Source: Alteromonas aestuariivivens | Lineage (GTDB): Bacteria > Pseudomonadota > Gammaproteobacteria > Enterobacterales > Alteromonadaceae | DNA: 64,000 nt | Reading direction: 5' to 3' | Assembly (NCBI RefSeq): GCF_003367475.1 | Contig: NZ_QRHA01000002.1 | Location: forward strand, 124,001 to 188,000 | In this document: in pieces, positions 16,231 to 24,713 of the stretch | How the letters are laid out: each line of letters opens with the position of its first letter | How positions within the stretch are numbered: position 1 is the first letter of the stretch | Translations under genes and position numbers: made by a program | The notes under the pieces: model-generated | What the model was told of the DNA's origin: nothing | The model's database searches: none | The model's input: only the letters and a program-made list of their open reading frames with translations

Positions 16231-17211
16231 TTACCAAACCGGAGCGCTTAACTGGAGCGGAGGCTCCTGCAGGGCAGCAAGCTGTTCTTTCAAAGCCAGT
16301 ATCTGGCCTTCCCAGTATTTGTCTTCGGCAAACCACGGAAATGCCCGTGGGAAAGCAGGATCTTCCCAGCGCTGTGACAGCCAGGCCATATAGTGGACCA
16401 TGCGCATCGCACGAAGGGGTTCGATTAGGGCAAACTGGCTGCTGTCGAAGTCGTGGAATTCTTCGTAAGCTTCAATCAGGGTTTCCAGCTGCAATTGTTG
16501 CTGGTGACGATCGCCACTGAGCATCATCCACAAATCCTGCATGGCAGGCCCCATTCGACAGTCGTCAAGGTCTACAAACATGGGGCCATCACGCCAAAGG
16601 ATATTGCCGGGATGGCAATCCCCGTGCAGCCGGATCGGGTTGGTACAGTGATAGAGCTCAGACGTCAGCTTTATCAGCGGGTCAAGTATGGCGAAAAACG
16701 CAGTCTGGAGGTGGGCTGGCAGCAAGCTGCTGTTAACCAGAATTTCCCGTGGCCGGGTCAGATAGGCGTTGATATCCAGGGTGGGGCGGGCCTCAAATGG
16801 CCGACTGTGTGCCACTCTGTGTATGCGCCCGATAAAGCGGCCCATCCATTCAAGCTGGTCGAGATTATCGATTTCAAACTGACGCCCGCCGACAGAAGGA
16901 AACAGCGCAAACCGGTACCCCTTGGCTTCGTGCAGGGTAGTTCCGTGGAGCACCGTCGGTGCAACCATTGGGATTTCACTGGCTGCCAGTTCCTGTGCAA
17001 ATGCATGTTCTTCCAGAATCTGCTGGTTGCTCCAGCGATTAGGGCGATAAAATTTGACCACCCAGCGCTGTCGTTCATCGTCCTGGAACTGATACACCCG
17101 GTTTTCATAGCTGTTAAGTGCGAGCAAACCGCTCTGAGGGTAAATACCGCAGGATTCCAGCGCGTCGAGTATGGTATCCGGCCCCAGGCCGGCAAAAGCG
17201 AAATCGGTCAT
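16231..17211 (-). CDS. srkA: Stress-response Ser/Thr kinase, SrkA/YihE (RdoA) family
   Basis: SrkA is a cytoplasmic Ser/Thr kinase of the aminoglycoside-phosphotransferase fold, which in enterics counters stress-induced death and is CpxR-regulated. The 326-residue product is full length and shows the catalytic HGDCHPGN loop and the metal-binding VDLDD segment. The N-terminal lobe has the VVKFYRP lysine region. It starts only 2 bases after the ccoG stop and is co-transcribed with it. In E. coli it neighbours dsbA; here a dsbA-like gene is about 2.5 kb away, beyond btuB. Confidence 0.92.
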   Translation of the reverse strand: MTDFAFAGLGPDTILDALESCGIYPQSGLLALNSYENRVYQFQDDERQRWVVKFYRPNRWSNQQILEEHAFAQELAASEIPMVAPTVLHGTTLHEAKGYRFALFPSVGGRQFEIDNLDQLEWMGRFIGRIHRVAHSRPFEARPTLDINAYLTRPREILVNSSLLPAHLQTAFFAILDPLIKLTSELYHCTNPIRLHGDCHPGNILWRDGPMFVDLDDCRMGPAMQDLWMMLSGDRHQQQLQLETLIEAYEEFHDFDSSQFALIEPLRAMRMVHYMAWLSQRWEDPAFPRAFPWFAEDKYWEGQILALKEQLAALQEPPLQLSAPVW

Positions 17212-17213
17212 AA

Positions 17214-18647
17214 TTATCGGTACAAGAACTTGCTGGCTTCGTTTACTTCCACAATTTCTCCGTCCGGGTCAATGGTGGATACGTGGAACCAAATGTCGGT
17301 TACGGCCTTTTCCAGATTGTAGGCGTCGGTCGCCACGGAAACCGGTGAACTGGCTACTTCTCCGCCATCTACGCTGATGGTTTGTTGCCCGGTAAAGGTG
17401 TAATCGGGCAAGCCCACAACTTCAATCTGGTAGGTTTGACGGGTTTGGGATTTGTTCAGGATCTTGAGGGTATAAACGTTCTCTATCAGCCCCTGGCTGG
17501 TTTCTCGGTAGAGCGAATTGCGGTCACGGATTATGTCCACTTCCAATGGAATACGCATCATCAGATTGGTTATCAACAGGCCCACCATTACCAGTAACAC
17601 CACAAAGTATCCAATCAGCTTAGGGCGCAGAATGTGGGTGGTGCCTCCGTTCAACTCTTCCTCGGAGGTAAAACTGATAAGGCCTTTGGGATAATTCATT
17701 TTGTCCATTACGCCGTTACAGGCATCAACACATGCACCACAGTTAATACACTCGTATTGCAAACCATTGCGAATATCGATGCCGGTGGGGCACACCTGAA
17801 CGCACAGGTTGCAGTCGATGCAGTCGCCCATGCCATTTTCAGCCAGTTGTGAATGGGGCAGCTTGCGCGGTCGTGGCCCGCGTTTTTCCCCGCGGTTCGG
17901 GTTATAGGCAACGGTGAGCGTGTCTTTATCGAACATGGCGGACTGAAAACGGGCGTAAGGGCACATGTGGGTACACATGATCTCGCGCATCCAGCCGGCA
18001 TTGCCGTAAGTACAAACAGTAAAAAATATCACTGAAAACCCTGCCCAGAAACTGGTATTGAAGGTGACAAAATCAACGAACAGTTCACCAATGGGGGTGA
18101 AGTAGCCAACAAATGTCAGAGCGGTTAGCAGGGCGACCGTGATCCAGGCCAAGTGTTTGAGCAACTTGCGCCAGAACTTGTCCACGTCCATAGGCCGTTC
18201 ATCCAGTTTCATGCGCTTGTTTCGGCTGCCTTCAATCTTTTCTTCAAACCAGATATAGATAAAGGTCCAGGTGGTTTGGGGGCACATAAATCCGCACCAC
18301 ACCCGCCCGGCAAAGGTAGTGACAAAAAACAGTGCGAAGGCGCCAACAATAAATATGTACGCCAGCAGCGTGAGGTCCTGCGGCCATAAGGTCAGGGTGA
18401 ACAGGGTAAATCGTTGTTCCATTATGTCGAGCAGTATCGCCTGGTGGCCGTTGTACTGGAGCCAGGGCAGCAAGGCAAATATGGCTAAAAAGAACAATCC
18501 AAAAAAGCGCCGGAAGGTTTCCAGAGGCCCTTCCACTGCCCGCACATAGATGCGGCTGCGAGGCGCATAACGTATTTGCGCGTCCTGACTGTCGGGCTTG
18601 TGGACTTTGACCGGAGAAACGTTTTTCACCGGGATCTGCTCGCTCAT
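17214..18647 (-). CDS. ccoG: Cytochrome c oxidase accessory protein CcoG (RdxA/FixG)
   Basis: CcoG is an inner-membrane protein that reduces copper for assembly of cbb3-type oxidase. The 477-residue product has several membrane helices (about residues 40-60, 85-110, 160-180, 195-215 and 340-360). A ferredoxin-type double [4Fe-4S] region follows with CIDCNLCVQVCP and CINCGACVDAC. The C-terminal Ig-like FixG domain lies outside. An extra CxxxCP motif (CTHMCP) lies ahead of the ferredoxin part. The usual ccoNOQP/ccoIS neighbours are absent, so the oxidase is encoded elsewhere. An FNR-like site with a well-placed -10 lies upstream. Confidence 0.94.
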   Translation of the reverse strand: MSEQIPVKNVSPVKVHKPDSQDAQIRYAPRSRIYVRAVEGPLETFRRFFGLFFLAIFALLPWLQYNGHQAILLDIMEQRFTLFTLTLWPQDLTLLAYIFIVGAFALFFVTTFAGRVWCGFMCPQTTWTFIYIWFEEKIEGSRNKRMKLDERPMDVDKFWRKLLKHLAWITVALLTALTFVGYFTPIGELFVDFVTFNTSFWAGFSVIFFTVCTYGNAGWMREIMCTHMCPYARFQSAMFDKDTLTVAYNPNRGEKRGPRPRKLPHSQLAENGMGDCIDCNLCVQVCPTGIDIRNGLQYECINCGACVDACNGVMDKMNYPKGLISFTSEEELNGGTTHILRPKLIGYFVVLLVMVGLLITNLMMRIPLEVDIIRDRNSLYRETSQGLIENVYTLKILNKSQTRQTYQIEVVGLPDYTFTGQQTISVDGGEVASSPVSVATDAYNLEKAVTDIWFHVSTIDPDGEIVEVNEASKFLYR

Positions 18648-18690
18648 TCAAACACTACCTTGTAGAAGACGGGGAGAAAAGACGCCTGGC

Positions 18691-18731
18691 AGTATAACAG
18701 GGGTGGTGAGAAATGGGTTAATTCAGATCAA
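18691..18731 (-). promoter_or_regulatory. FNR/Anr-type class II promoter for ccoG
   Basis: On the minus strand TTGATCTGAATTAA (18718-18731) matches the FNR consensus TTGAT-N4-ATCAA at nine of ten specified bases. A -10 element TATACT lies at 18691-18696. The centre-to-centre distance is 31 bases, what a class II site at -41.5 requires. The start of transcription would be near 18684, about 37 bases before the ccoG ATG. Confidence 0.65.
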
Positions 18732-18896
18732 CAAATAGTGAACCGGCAAAAAGGCCTGGAGGCTGTCTTATCTTTGTTCATGATTTATGTTTAGGTATGG
18801 TCAGAAATAAGTAAAAGGCCTATATGGTTGCAGGGTTTTACGGTAAGCTGCAACCCTACCCATATCTTTCAATTGCCGTTACAGACAGGGCTTAAC

Positions 18897-19253
18897 ATGT
18901 TTCGCGCGTTAGTCATTATTGCAGAAATCATCGTTCTGCTATTGGTATTGCGCTCTCCATTTGTGCAGTACTTTTTTGCAGACATACATAATTCTTTGTC
19001 AGACTGGCTGGTCGAGATGGCGCAGTTGCCGGACAAACTGGAGCTGGAATCCCTGCAAAAAAACGTTGCCCCACATTTCCAGGCTATGCGGCCGTTCCAG
19101 AAACAATATCTTAGTGGGGTGATGTCCAGCCGCAGCAGCATCAACCACTTTCATCAGCTGTATTGCATTTCCGGCGACAAAAATCCCTTCATTTATGGTG
19201 CATCGCTGCGCTATTTCTGTTCTTCGATTGAAAAAACCAAACTGCTGGACTAG
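18897..19253 (+). CDS. Small membrane-anchored protein of unknown function
   Basis: I do not recognise this 118-residue protein. It has one hydrophobic N-terminal helix (about residues 3-25, rich in Ile, Leu and Val) and a soluble remainder of about 90 residues with two Cys near the C-terminus (LYCIS and RYFCSS). The frame is open from 18828, but ATG 18897 is preceded by GACAGGG at a 6-base spacing and places the membrane helix at the N-terminus, like a signal anchor. It is divergent from ccoG across a 249-base gap. Codon use looks like that of its neighbours. It may be real but lineage-specific. Confidence 0.6.
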   Translation: MFRALVIIAEIIVLLLVLRSPFVQYFFADIHNSLSDWLVEMAQLPDKLELESLQKNVAPHFQAMRPFQKQYLSGVMSSRSSINHFHQLYCISGDKNPFIYGASLRYFCSSIEKTKLLD

Positions 19254-19400
19254 AGCAATTTTGCAGCGCGTTTCGATTCAGGTTAAATTCAGTCATTCAC
19301 AACTAAACTGGGCTTCAGGCTAATCTGCCGTGAACCGGGCAATCCCGACAGGGGTCTAATGGATGCAGGTTCATGTCATATCATCTGAAAGGGGTGCAGA

Positions 19401-19931
19401 ATGCGAATGTTAGTATTGACTGGAATGATTGCCGGTTGCCTGGCCTGCGGGGCAGCAACTGCCGCAGCAGAAGTGGAGGTAAACTGGAAGGAACCGGATT
19501 CCTACACTGACGTTAAACCGGTGAATGAAACCCGCAAAGGGTTTCAGGAACGCACGTTTTCAGTACTGGAAAAGCATTTTTCTGAACTGGCAGAATCCTT
19601 GCCCGATGATTACAACCTGTCCGTGGAGGTGACCAATGTGGATCTGGCCGGGCAGGTGTGGCCAGCAAGCTTCGTTGGCCTCGGGCATTCCAGCTCTGAT
19701 GTGCGTCTTATTAAACGCTTGGACATTCCTCGTATGACCTTCTCCTATACTCTGGCCGACAGCAGCGGCAAGGTGGTTAAGAGCGCTGACGTCAATCTCA
19801 AGGACATGGGTTTTATGGACGGTATTGTGCGGGGTTTCGAGAGTGACAGCTTTCGTTACGAAAAAAATATGCTGACCGAATGGTACGAGGCTGAATTTGA
19901 GGATTTACTGGCGAACCAGAGTGCGCACTGA
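19401..19931 (+). CDS. DUF3016 family periplasmic protein
   Basis: This 176-residue exported protein has a signal peptide (cleavage near TAAAEVEV, about residue 23) and then the DUF3016 pattern: VxWxxPxxYxDV near the start of the mature chain, an FQER...LEKHFSELAESLP helix, and a VTNVDLAGQ segment. The function of DUF3016 proteins is not known to me; they are common in Alteromonadales and xanthomonads. GAAAGGGG lies about 10 bases before the ATG. The gene seems monocistronic and faces the acyl-CoA dehydrogenase gene. Confidence 0.82.
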   Translation: MRMLVLTGMIAGCLACGAATAAAEVEVNWKEPDSYTDVKPVNETRKGFQERTFSVLEKHFSELAESLPDDYNLSVEVTNVDLAGQVWPASFVGLGHSSSDVRLIKRLDIPRMTFSYTLADSSGKVVKSADVNLKDMGFMDGIVRGFESDSFRYEKNMLTEWYEAEFEDLLANQSAH

Positions 19932-19941
19932 AATGTGAGGT

Positions 19942-19980
19942 ATGCCCGGCAGGCATGCCCGGCAGGGTGATGGCCGGGCA
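19942..19980. repeat. Direct repeat and GC-rich hairpin between convergent genes
   Basis: ATGCCCGGCAGG occurs twice, 13 bases apart (19942 and 19955). The second copy begins a perfect 8-bp hairpin (TGCCCGGC with GCCGGGCA, 19956-19980). There is no T-run on either strand, so it may be a weak terminator or a repetitive extragenic element. Confidence 0.5.
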
Positions 19981-19986
19981 AAGCAA

Positions 19987-21747
19987 CTACAGATAGTCAA
20001 ATTCACTACCGGATAGTGCCAGCAATGAGTCGCAGCCGGCCAGCATCGCACGCCGGTGAGCTTCCTTGCGGGGTAAAATTCGTTGCTGATAGAACGCACA
20101 GGTTTTGCGCTTGCCGTTACGCAAAGCTTCATGGCCGTTGCCTGATGCACAGTCGGCCATACTGAACCAAAGCACCCCAATCAGACAGTAGGCAGAGTAA
20201 GCCAGGTAGTCACAGGCCGCTCCGGCAGATTCAGCGGCAGACATGGACAGGCATAGGCTTGATGCTTCCTGCCATTCCCGCAATACATCTGCGGCAAGAC
20301 TGCGGTTCCCCTCGTCTGCTATCTTGTCCACAATTTCTGAAAACAGTTTTTCTGTTGCCGCGAGACGGTCTCCATTGTCACGTATCAGCTTGCGACCAAT
20401 CAAATCTGCAGCCTGGATGCCGTTGGTGCCTTCGTACAACTGGGCAATCCGTACATCCCTCATTAATTGCTCCATCCCCCATTCTCGAATGTAACCGTGG
20501 CCACCAAAAATCTGCACGCCCAGGCTGGCGACTTCCAGCCCCATATCGGTCATAAAGGCTTTGCAGATGGGGGTTAAAAATTCTATTACTTTGTGAGCCT
20601 GCTGGCTGTTGGCACCATCTGCGTATTTTTCGATGTCCATCTGCTGGGCGTACACCATGGCAAGGGCCCGGCATCCTTCTGTCAGGGCTTTTTGGGTCAG
20701 CAGCATGCGCGCTACATCGGGCTGGTACAATATTGCGTCGGCTTTGCATTCCGGTTGCCGGATACCCTGAGGTGAACGTGATTGAAGACGCTCGCGTGCG
20801 TAGGTCAGTGCGCCCTGGTATGCTGCTTGTGCAACGCCCAGGCCCTGCAACCCAACCTGAAAACGGGCGTCGTTCATCATGGTGAACATGCATGCAAGAC
20901 CCTGGTTGGGTTCTCCAACCAGCCATCCGGTTGCGCCGTCGTAGTTCATAACACAGGTTGGGCTGGCCTTGATGCCCATCTTGTGCTCGATACTTCCTAC
21001 GTTGACAGCATTGAGGGCATCCGGCTCACCCTGTTCATTGAGCAGAAATTTAGGCACCAGAAACAGGCTGATCCCCTTCACGCCAAGCGGGGCGTCGGGC
21101 AGACGAGCCAGAACCATATGAATAATGTTACTGGTCCAGTCATGATCGCCGCCAGTGATGAAAATTTTACTGCCAGTGATGGCGTAACTTCCATCCGGGT
21201 TGGGCTCTGCCCTGGTTGACAATAACCCTAGGTCGGTACCAGCATGTGGCTCAGTGAGGTTCATCGTACCTGTCCATTCACCGCTTACCAGCCGGGCCAG
21301 GTATTGTTGCTTTAATGGCTCTGTAGCGTGACGGCTTACCGCCAGTACTGCACTTTCTGTCAGCATGGTGGTCAGACGCCAGCTCAAATTTGCAGAGTTG
21401 AGCATTTCATGCACCGGTATCGCCATGCTGTAAGGAAGATCCTGACCATCAAATTCGGCCGGACCCAACATCGCATTCCAGCCGTTTTCAATGTAACTTG
21501 CATAGACACGGGCAAAGCCTTCCGGTGTAGTCACCTGGCCATTCTTCAGTGTGCAACCCTGTTCATCGCCATTGCGATTGAGTGGAGCGACTTCTTCTGC
21601 GGCAAATTTTCCACCCTGGTTTATCACTTCGGTAGCCAGCTCGAAATCAAATTCTCCAAGCCCCAGTCGCTGATAGTGCTCATCAATCTGAAGCCAGTCC
21701 CGCAATAAAAACTGATAATCCGATAGTGGTGCCTGATAGTCTGCCAT
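19987..21747 (-). CDS. Acyl-CoA dehydrogenase (long form with extra C-terminal domain)
   Basis: This FAD enzyme introduces the trans-2 double bond into an acyl-CoA in the first step of beta-oxidation. The 586-residue length, versus about 380 for the basic family, reflects an extra N-terminal stretch and a C-terminal helical domain, as in the DmdC/AidB-like and long-chain branches. Seen in order are the flavin-contacting LTEPHAGTDLG, the ITGSKIFITGGDHD segment, and YEGTNGIQAADLIGRK, whose Glu is at the catalytic-base position of this branch. Substrate cannot be told from sequence; fatty acyl-CoA is likely, and 3-methylmercaptopropionyl-CoA is possible in a marine organism. A PsrA-like operator lies at the promoter. 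Confidence 0.9.
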   Translation of the reverse strand: MADYQAPLSDYQFLLRDWLQIDEHYQRLGLGEFDFELATEVINQGGKFAAEEVAPLNRNGDEQGCTLKNGQVTTPEGFARVYASYIENGWNAMLGPAEFDGQDLPYSMAIPVHEMLNSANLSWRLTTMLTESAVLAVSRHATEPLKQQYLARLVSGEWTGTMNLTEPHAGTDLGLLSTRAEPNPDGSYAITGSKIFITGGDHDWTSNIIHMVLARLPDAPLGVKGISLFLVPKFLLNEQGEPDALNAVNVGSIEHKMGIKASPTCVMNYDGATGWLVGEPNQGLACMFTMMNDARFQVGLQGLGVAQAAYQGALTYARERLQSRSPQGIRQPECKADAILYQPDVARMLLTQKALTEGCRALAMVYAQQMDIEKYADGANSQQAHKVIEFLTPICKAFMTDMGLEVASLGVQIFGGHGYIREWGMEQLMRDVRIAQLYEGTNGIQAADLIGRKLIRDNGDRLAATEKLFSEIVDKIADEGNRSLAADVLREWQEASSLCLSMSAAESAGAACDYLAYSAYCLIGVLWFSMADCASGNGHEALRNGKRKTCAFYQQRILPRKEAHRRAMLAGCDSLLALSGSEFDYL

Positions 21748-21771
21748 TGCGCTCTCTTGTTAATATAATTT

Positions 21772-21797
21772 CAAACAATTGTTTAAATTCTATTATA
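21772..21797 (-). promoter_or_regulatory. Promoter with PsrA-like operator for the acyl-CoA dehydrogenase gene
   Basis: CAAACAATTGTTTA (21772-21785) is a near-perfect dyad fitting the PsrA (TetR family) consensus [G/C]AAAC-N2-4-GTTT[G/C] except for the last base. On the minus strand a perfect -10 box, TATAAT, is at 21792-21797, so the operator would lie just downstream of it, covering the start of transcription, a repressing position. No convincing -35 is seen. Confidence 0.55.
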
Positions 21798-21991
21798 GGC
21801 ACAGATTTAAATGCCAGTGTAGGGGGCTTGATTCTGTTTTATATTATTTGACGCTTTCTTTTTGCCTGAAGAGGAATTGCCGTTGAGTTCAGGAAGCGCA
21901 TAGGAGATAGTAGCCTTGCGTTTTTATGCCGCTTAGTCTGGAATTTATCAGGGCATAGCAAAAAGTCGGGAATGGTTTTGGGGCGAATGGA

Positions 21992-23359
21992 ATGACTGTG
22001 AAAGGTCGGTTGCTCAGTGTAGTTGCAATGATCTGCCTGATAGCTGAAGGCCGCTGTGCTCAACAGTCAATACTGGAGGGTATATGGCAGAACCGGCAGC
22101 TGCAGTTTTATCTTGAGATTGACGGTGAAGTTTACAAACGTTATCAGTATACCAGTCTGAGCTGTTTTGCGGGCGGTTCAGGCTTTTTACCCGCCGTAGG
22201 TGTGATCGGGGATGGGCGTCTGGATCAGCGTTACTCTGTGTCAATAAATGAAGAACGGCTTTACCTGTCGCGACCGCAGGACAACATTCAGGCTGAGCTG
22301 ACACGGGTTCCCCGTTTGCCCGCCAGTTGCCGTGGGTATCCGGTCGACACGCCCTTATCCAATTTCCACATTCTCTGGTATACGCTGCAGGAACTGTATA
22401 ACTTCTCTCATTATTCAAAATCAGATTTTATTCACAAGATCAACCAGTTGTTGCCTCAAGTCACAGAGATAGATTTGAGACTCTACCCGGATTCCCAATC
22501 TGAATCCCTGGCCGTATTTTCGGTGTTCAGCCAGTTACTGACGGATATGTCCGACCCGCATTTGTTTTTACTTGCCCCGGAACTGCAAAAGTCGGTGTAC
22601 GGAGACGAGGCGCGAAACCGGTTTGCTGATGTGTATTTCAACCGTCCGAAAACCTATCAGTCGCTCATTCGACAGGCTAAATTGATTAACCCGCAGGTGC
22701 GCACTCTGGCCGACGGGAAAATACTCTACAGTCACGCGGGTCACGATTTGTATATCGCGTTTACGGATTTTGCCGGGTATGACAAGGGAAATGGGTTCAG
22801 TGATCGTTCTGAGCAACACTTGCGACAGGCCATTGGGGAGCTAACCCGTCTGATAGGCCCTACTACCCATGTACTGCTTGATTTACGCGCGAACAGCGGA
22901 GGCTCGGTTCACTATGCCAATATGGCCAGTTCGCTGTTCACTTCCGCTACTGAATATCATTCTTTTATCCGTTACCCGAAACACCAAAAACACCCTAGCC
23001 TGCCTCTGTCCGGGACCTATGGGAGTGGCACCGAGCCTGCGTCTCTGACGATCCTGACCAGTCGGTATACAGCCAGTGCAGCAGAATATTTTATATTGAA
23101 TGTGCGTGGTCAGGCTTTATTGGTGGGCGAGACTACTCGGGGAGCGTTTTCCCCGGTTATTCCCAAAACCCTGCCCAATGGCTGGATTCTTGGCGTGCCG
23201 GCGTTCTCGACAGTGTTTGCTGATGGTCGGCTCTTGCCGGAAAAAGAGGGCATTGCACCTCAGATCAGGCAGGCGTGGGGTGATACGTTGCAACCGTTGA
23301 CTGTGTCACAATGGCATGGGTTAAGAGCCGGGCAGACCGGCCCTGTAACAGCAAACTAG
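21992..23359 (+). CDS. Secreted S41-family (C-terminal-processing/IRBP-like) peptidase
   Basis: This 455-residue exported protein has an N-terminal signal peptide (cleavage about residue 23), a poorly recognisable N-terminal half, and a C-terminal S41 fold (about residues 255-440). That part contains LLDLRANSGG and the nucleophile segment TSRYTASAAEYF with Ser in the expected place, followed by VGETTRGAFSP. The CtpA-type Lys after this segment is absent (Ala/Ser instead), which places it with the IRBP/tricorn-like members; activity is therefore not certain. No PDZ domain is evident. It probably cleaves peptides in the periplasm or outside the cell. It is transcribed alone and convergently with the 23383 gene. 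Confidence 0.8.
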   Translation: MTVKGRLLSVVAMICLIAEGRCAQQSILEGIWQNRQLQFYLEIDGEVYKRYQYTSLSCFAGGSGFLPAVGVIGDGRLDQRYSVSINEERLYLSRPQDNIQAELTRVPRLPASCRGYPVDTPLSNFHILWYTLQELYNFSHYSKSDFIHKINQLLPQVTEIDLRLYPDSQSESLAVFSVFSQLLTDMSDPHLFLLAPELQKSVYGDEARNRFADVYFNRPKTYQSLIRQAKLINPQVRTLADGKILYSHAGHDLYIAFTDFAGYDKGNGFSDRSEQHLRQAIGELTRLIGPTTHVLLDLRANSGGSVHYANMASSLFTSATEYHSFIRYPKHQKHPSLPLSGTYGSGTEPASLTILTSRYTASAAEYFILNVRGQALLVGETTRGAFSPVIPKTLPNGWILGVPAFSTVFADGRLLPEKEGIAPQIRQAWGDTLQPLTVSQWHGLRAGQTGPVTAN

Positions 23360-23382
23360 GCCGTTTTGGCCTGATGGGCAAA

Positions 23383-24255
23383 CTACAGAATTTTGCTCAG
23401 TGCCTGCATGGTTTCGTAGCCAAGCTGTTCGCCCGTCTCGGCCAGAGTAGGAGGAGTTTGCTCTTCTTCGACCTTTTGGTAGCCGTTGGGAGTCGCTTCC
23501 CAACTGATTTTGGGCGCGCCTTTTGAGGCTAACTCCGCTGCAGAGTGAAACATCGCTACAACCTGGCCGTTTTGCACTGATTTAACCGAAACCATAAAGG
23601 CCCAGCCGGTTTCTGAGTCGCTGTCGGGTGTCAACAGAATCTCGGTCAGGTAATCGGCAAAGCCAACCAGTGAATCGGTTTCAATTTTTTGTACATCCGC
23701 CATATCCTCGGCACCGCCTTGCTTTTCCTGCTGACGCTGGATAAGACGCATGACCGCCGCGCGGTCAACCACTTTGGCTGGTACATTCAAAAATGCACTG
23801 GTAAAACCGGAGGCAAATTTGAATCCATCGGCTTCGTTGAAACCTGCGCGTTGCTGTTGCCCAACCCGGACTTCCAGATAATCGGAGGCTGAAACCTCGC
23901 CCTGGCCGCTCACTGATCGCTCGTATGAGGCAGGGTCCGTACCTTCCGTTTGAAAGGAATCCTGTGCGGAAAGGTCAACACCGGCTGAACTGGTGCGCCG
24001 TGCAAGCTGAAACCACTGACTGAGCTGATCGTCAAACTGCCGGTTCCAGAATACGGCAATCCGGGGCTTCCCTGCGCCATTATATACTTGCTGGAAACCG
24101 GACAGTATTTCTGCCCGGTTTGCTCCCGTATCTTCCGGCTCATTGCTTTCGGAAGCGGGCGGAGCAAGCATTCGCGCGGCTTCATGCACCTGAGCCTGAG
24201 CACTGCTGAAAACACAGATTGAGGCAATCAGAAAACCGAGCGCACGCCGTTTCAT
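23383..24255 (-). CDS. Exported CsgG/LpoB-fold-like protein, last gene of an envelope lipoprotein cluster
   Basis: I do not recognise a named family. The 290-residue product has a signal peptide (MKRRALGFLIASICVFSSAQA, no lipobox). Its body is reminiscent of the CsgG/LpoB-type alpha/beta fold: a KPRIAVFWN first strand, a KVVDRAAVMRL helix, a DYLTEILL segment and a final strand followed by VQNGQVVAMF. This fold call is by eye and tentative. The ATG overlaps the stop of the upstream gene (ATGA), so it is translationally coupled to the LpoB cluster. A periplasmic role connected with the other members is likely. Confidence 0.65.
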   Translation of the reverse strand: MKRRALGFLIASICVFSSAQAQVHEAARMLAPPASESNEPEDTGANRAEILSGFQQVYNGAGKPRIAVFWNRQFDDQLSQWFQLARRTSSAGVDLSAQDSFQTEGTDPASYERSVSGQGEVSASDYLEVRVGQQQRAGFNEADGFKFASGFTSAFLNVPAKVVDRAAVMRLIQRQQEKQGGAEDMADVQKIETDSLVGFADYLTEILLTPDSDSETGWAFMVSVKSVQNGQVVAMFHSAAELASKGAPKISWEATPNGYQKVEEEQTPPTLAETGEQLGYETMQALSKIL

Positions 24256-24713
24256 AAGCCTTCCCTCAGTTCAATTACGAAGTAGGCGGCTTGCGGGTTG
24301 ATGGAAAAGTCCCGGTAGGTGGCTACAGAGTTAGCCGGAATGTAAACCCGTTTCCAGGCCGTTACGTCATCCAGAGGGATTTCATCGGCATCGAAGAAGG
24401 AAACCCGTCCTTCAACCTGGAGGTTGTAGTCAGTGTGATTCTTAAGTACCGACCAGGCTTCCAGCGAGTTTGTGGGAGTGCGGCGTGCACCGGCCCGTTG
24501 CAGCGATACTTTGATGGTCTGATGACGGGTGTCGTTTTTCTCATTCAGCTCAACCCGATTCAGGCTGTGATCGACAAACACCACCTTGTTGAGGGACAGC
24601 CCTTCACGGCGTTGCTCAATTTTATCATCATAGATTTTGGTTTCCTGAGCAAAAGAAACAGGTAACCAGGTCAGTAATGCTAAAAGCATAATTTTTGGCA
24701 AATTAGTATTCAT
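24252..24713 (-). CDS. YcfL-like exported protein
   Basis: This 153-residue protein has a signal peptide (cleavage after SFAQ, about residue 23). A beta-rich domain follows in the style of YcfL (DUF1425), whose gene sits beside lpoB in enterics. The ending (NPQAAYFVIELREGL) and the statement-like segment AWSVLKNHTDYNLQVEGRVSFFD suggest the same immunoglobulin-like fold. It lacks the lipobox that many YcfL proteins have. Its start overlaps the end of the TPR lipoprotein gene by 11 bases and its stop overlaps the next start by 4, so all three are coupled. Assignment is moderate. Confidence 0.65.
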   Translation of the reverse strand: MNTNLPKIMLLALLTWLPVSFAQETKIYDDKIEQRREGLSLNKVVFVDHSLNRVELNEKNDTRHQTIKVSLQRAGARRTPTNSLEAWSVLKNHTDYNLQVEGRVSFFDADEIPLDDVTAWKRVYIPANSVATYRDFSINPQAAYFVIELREGL

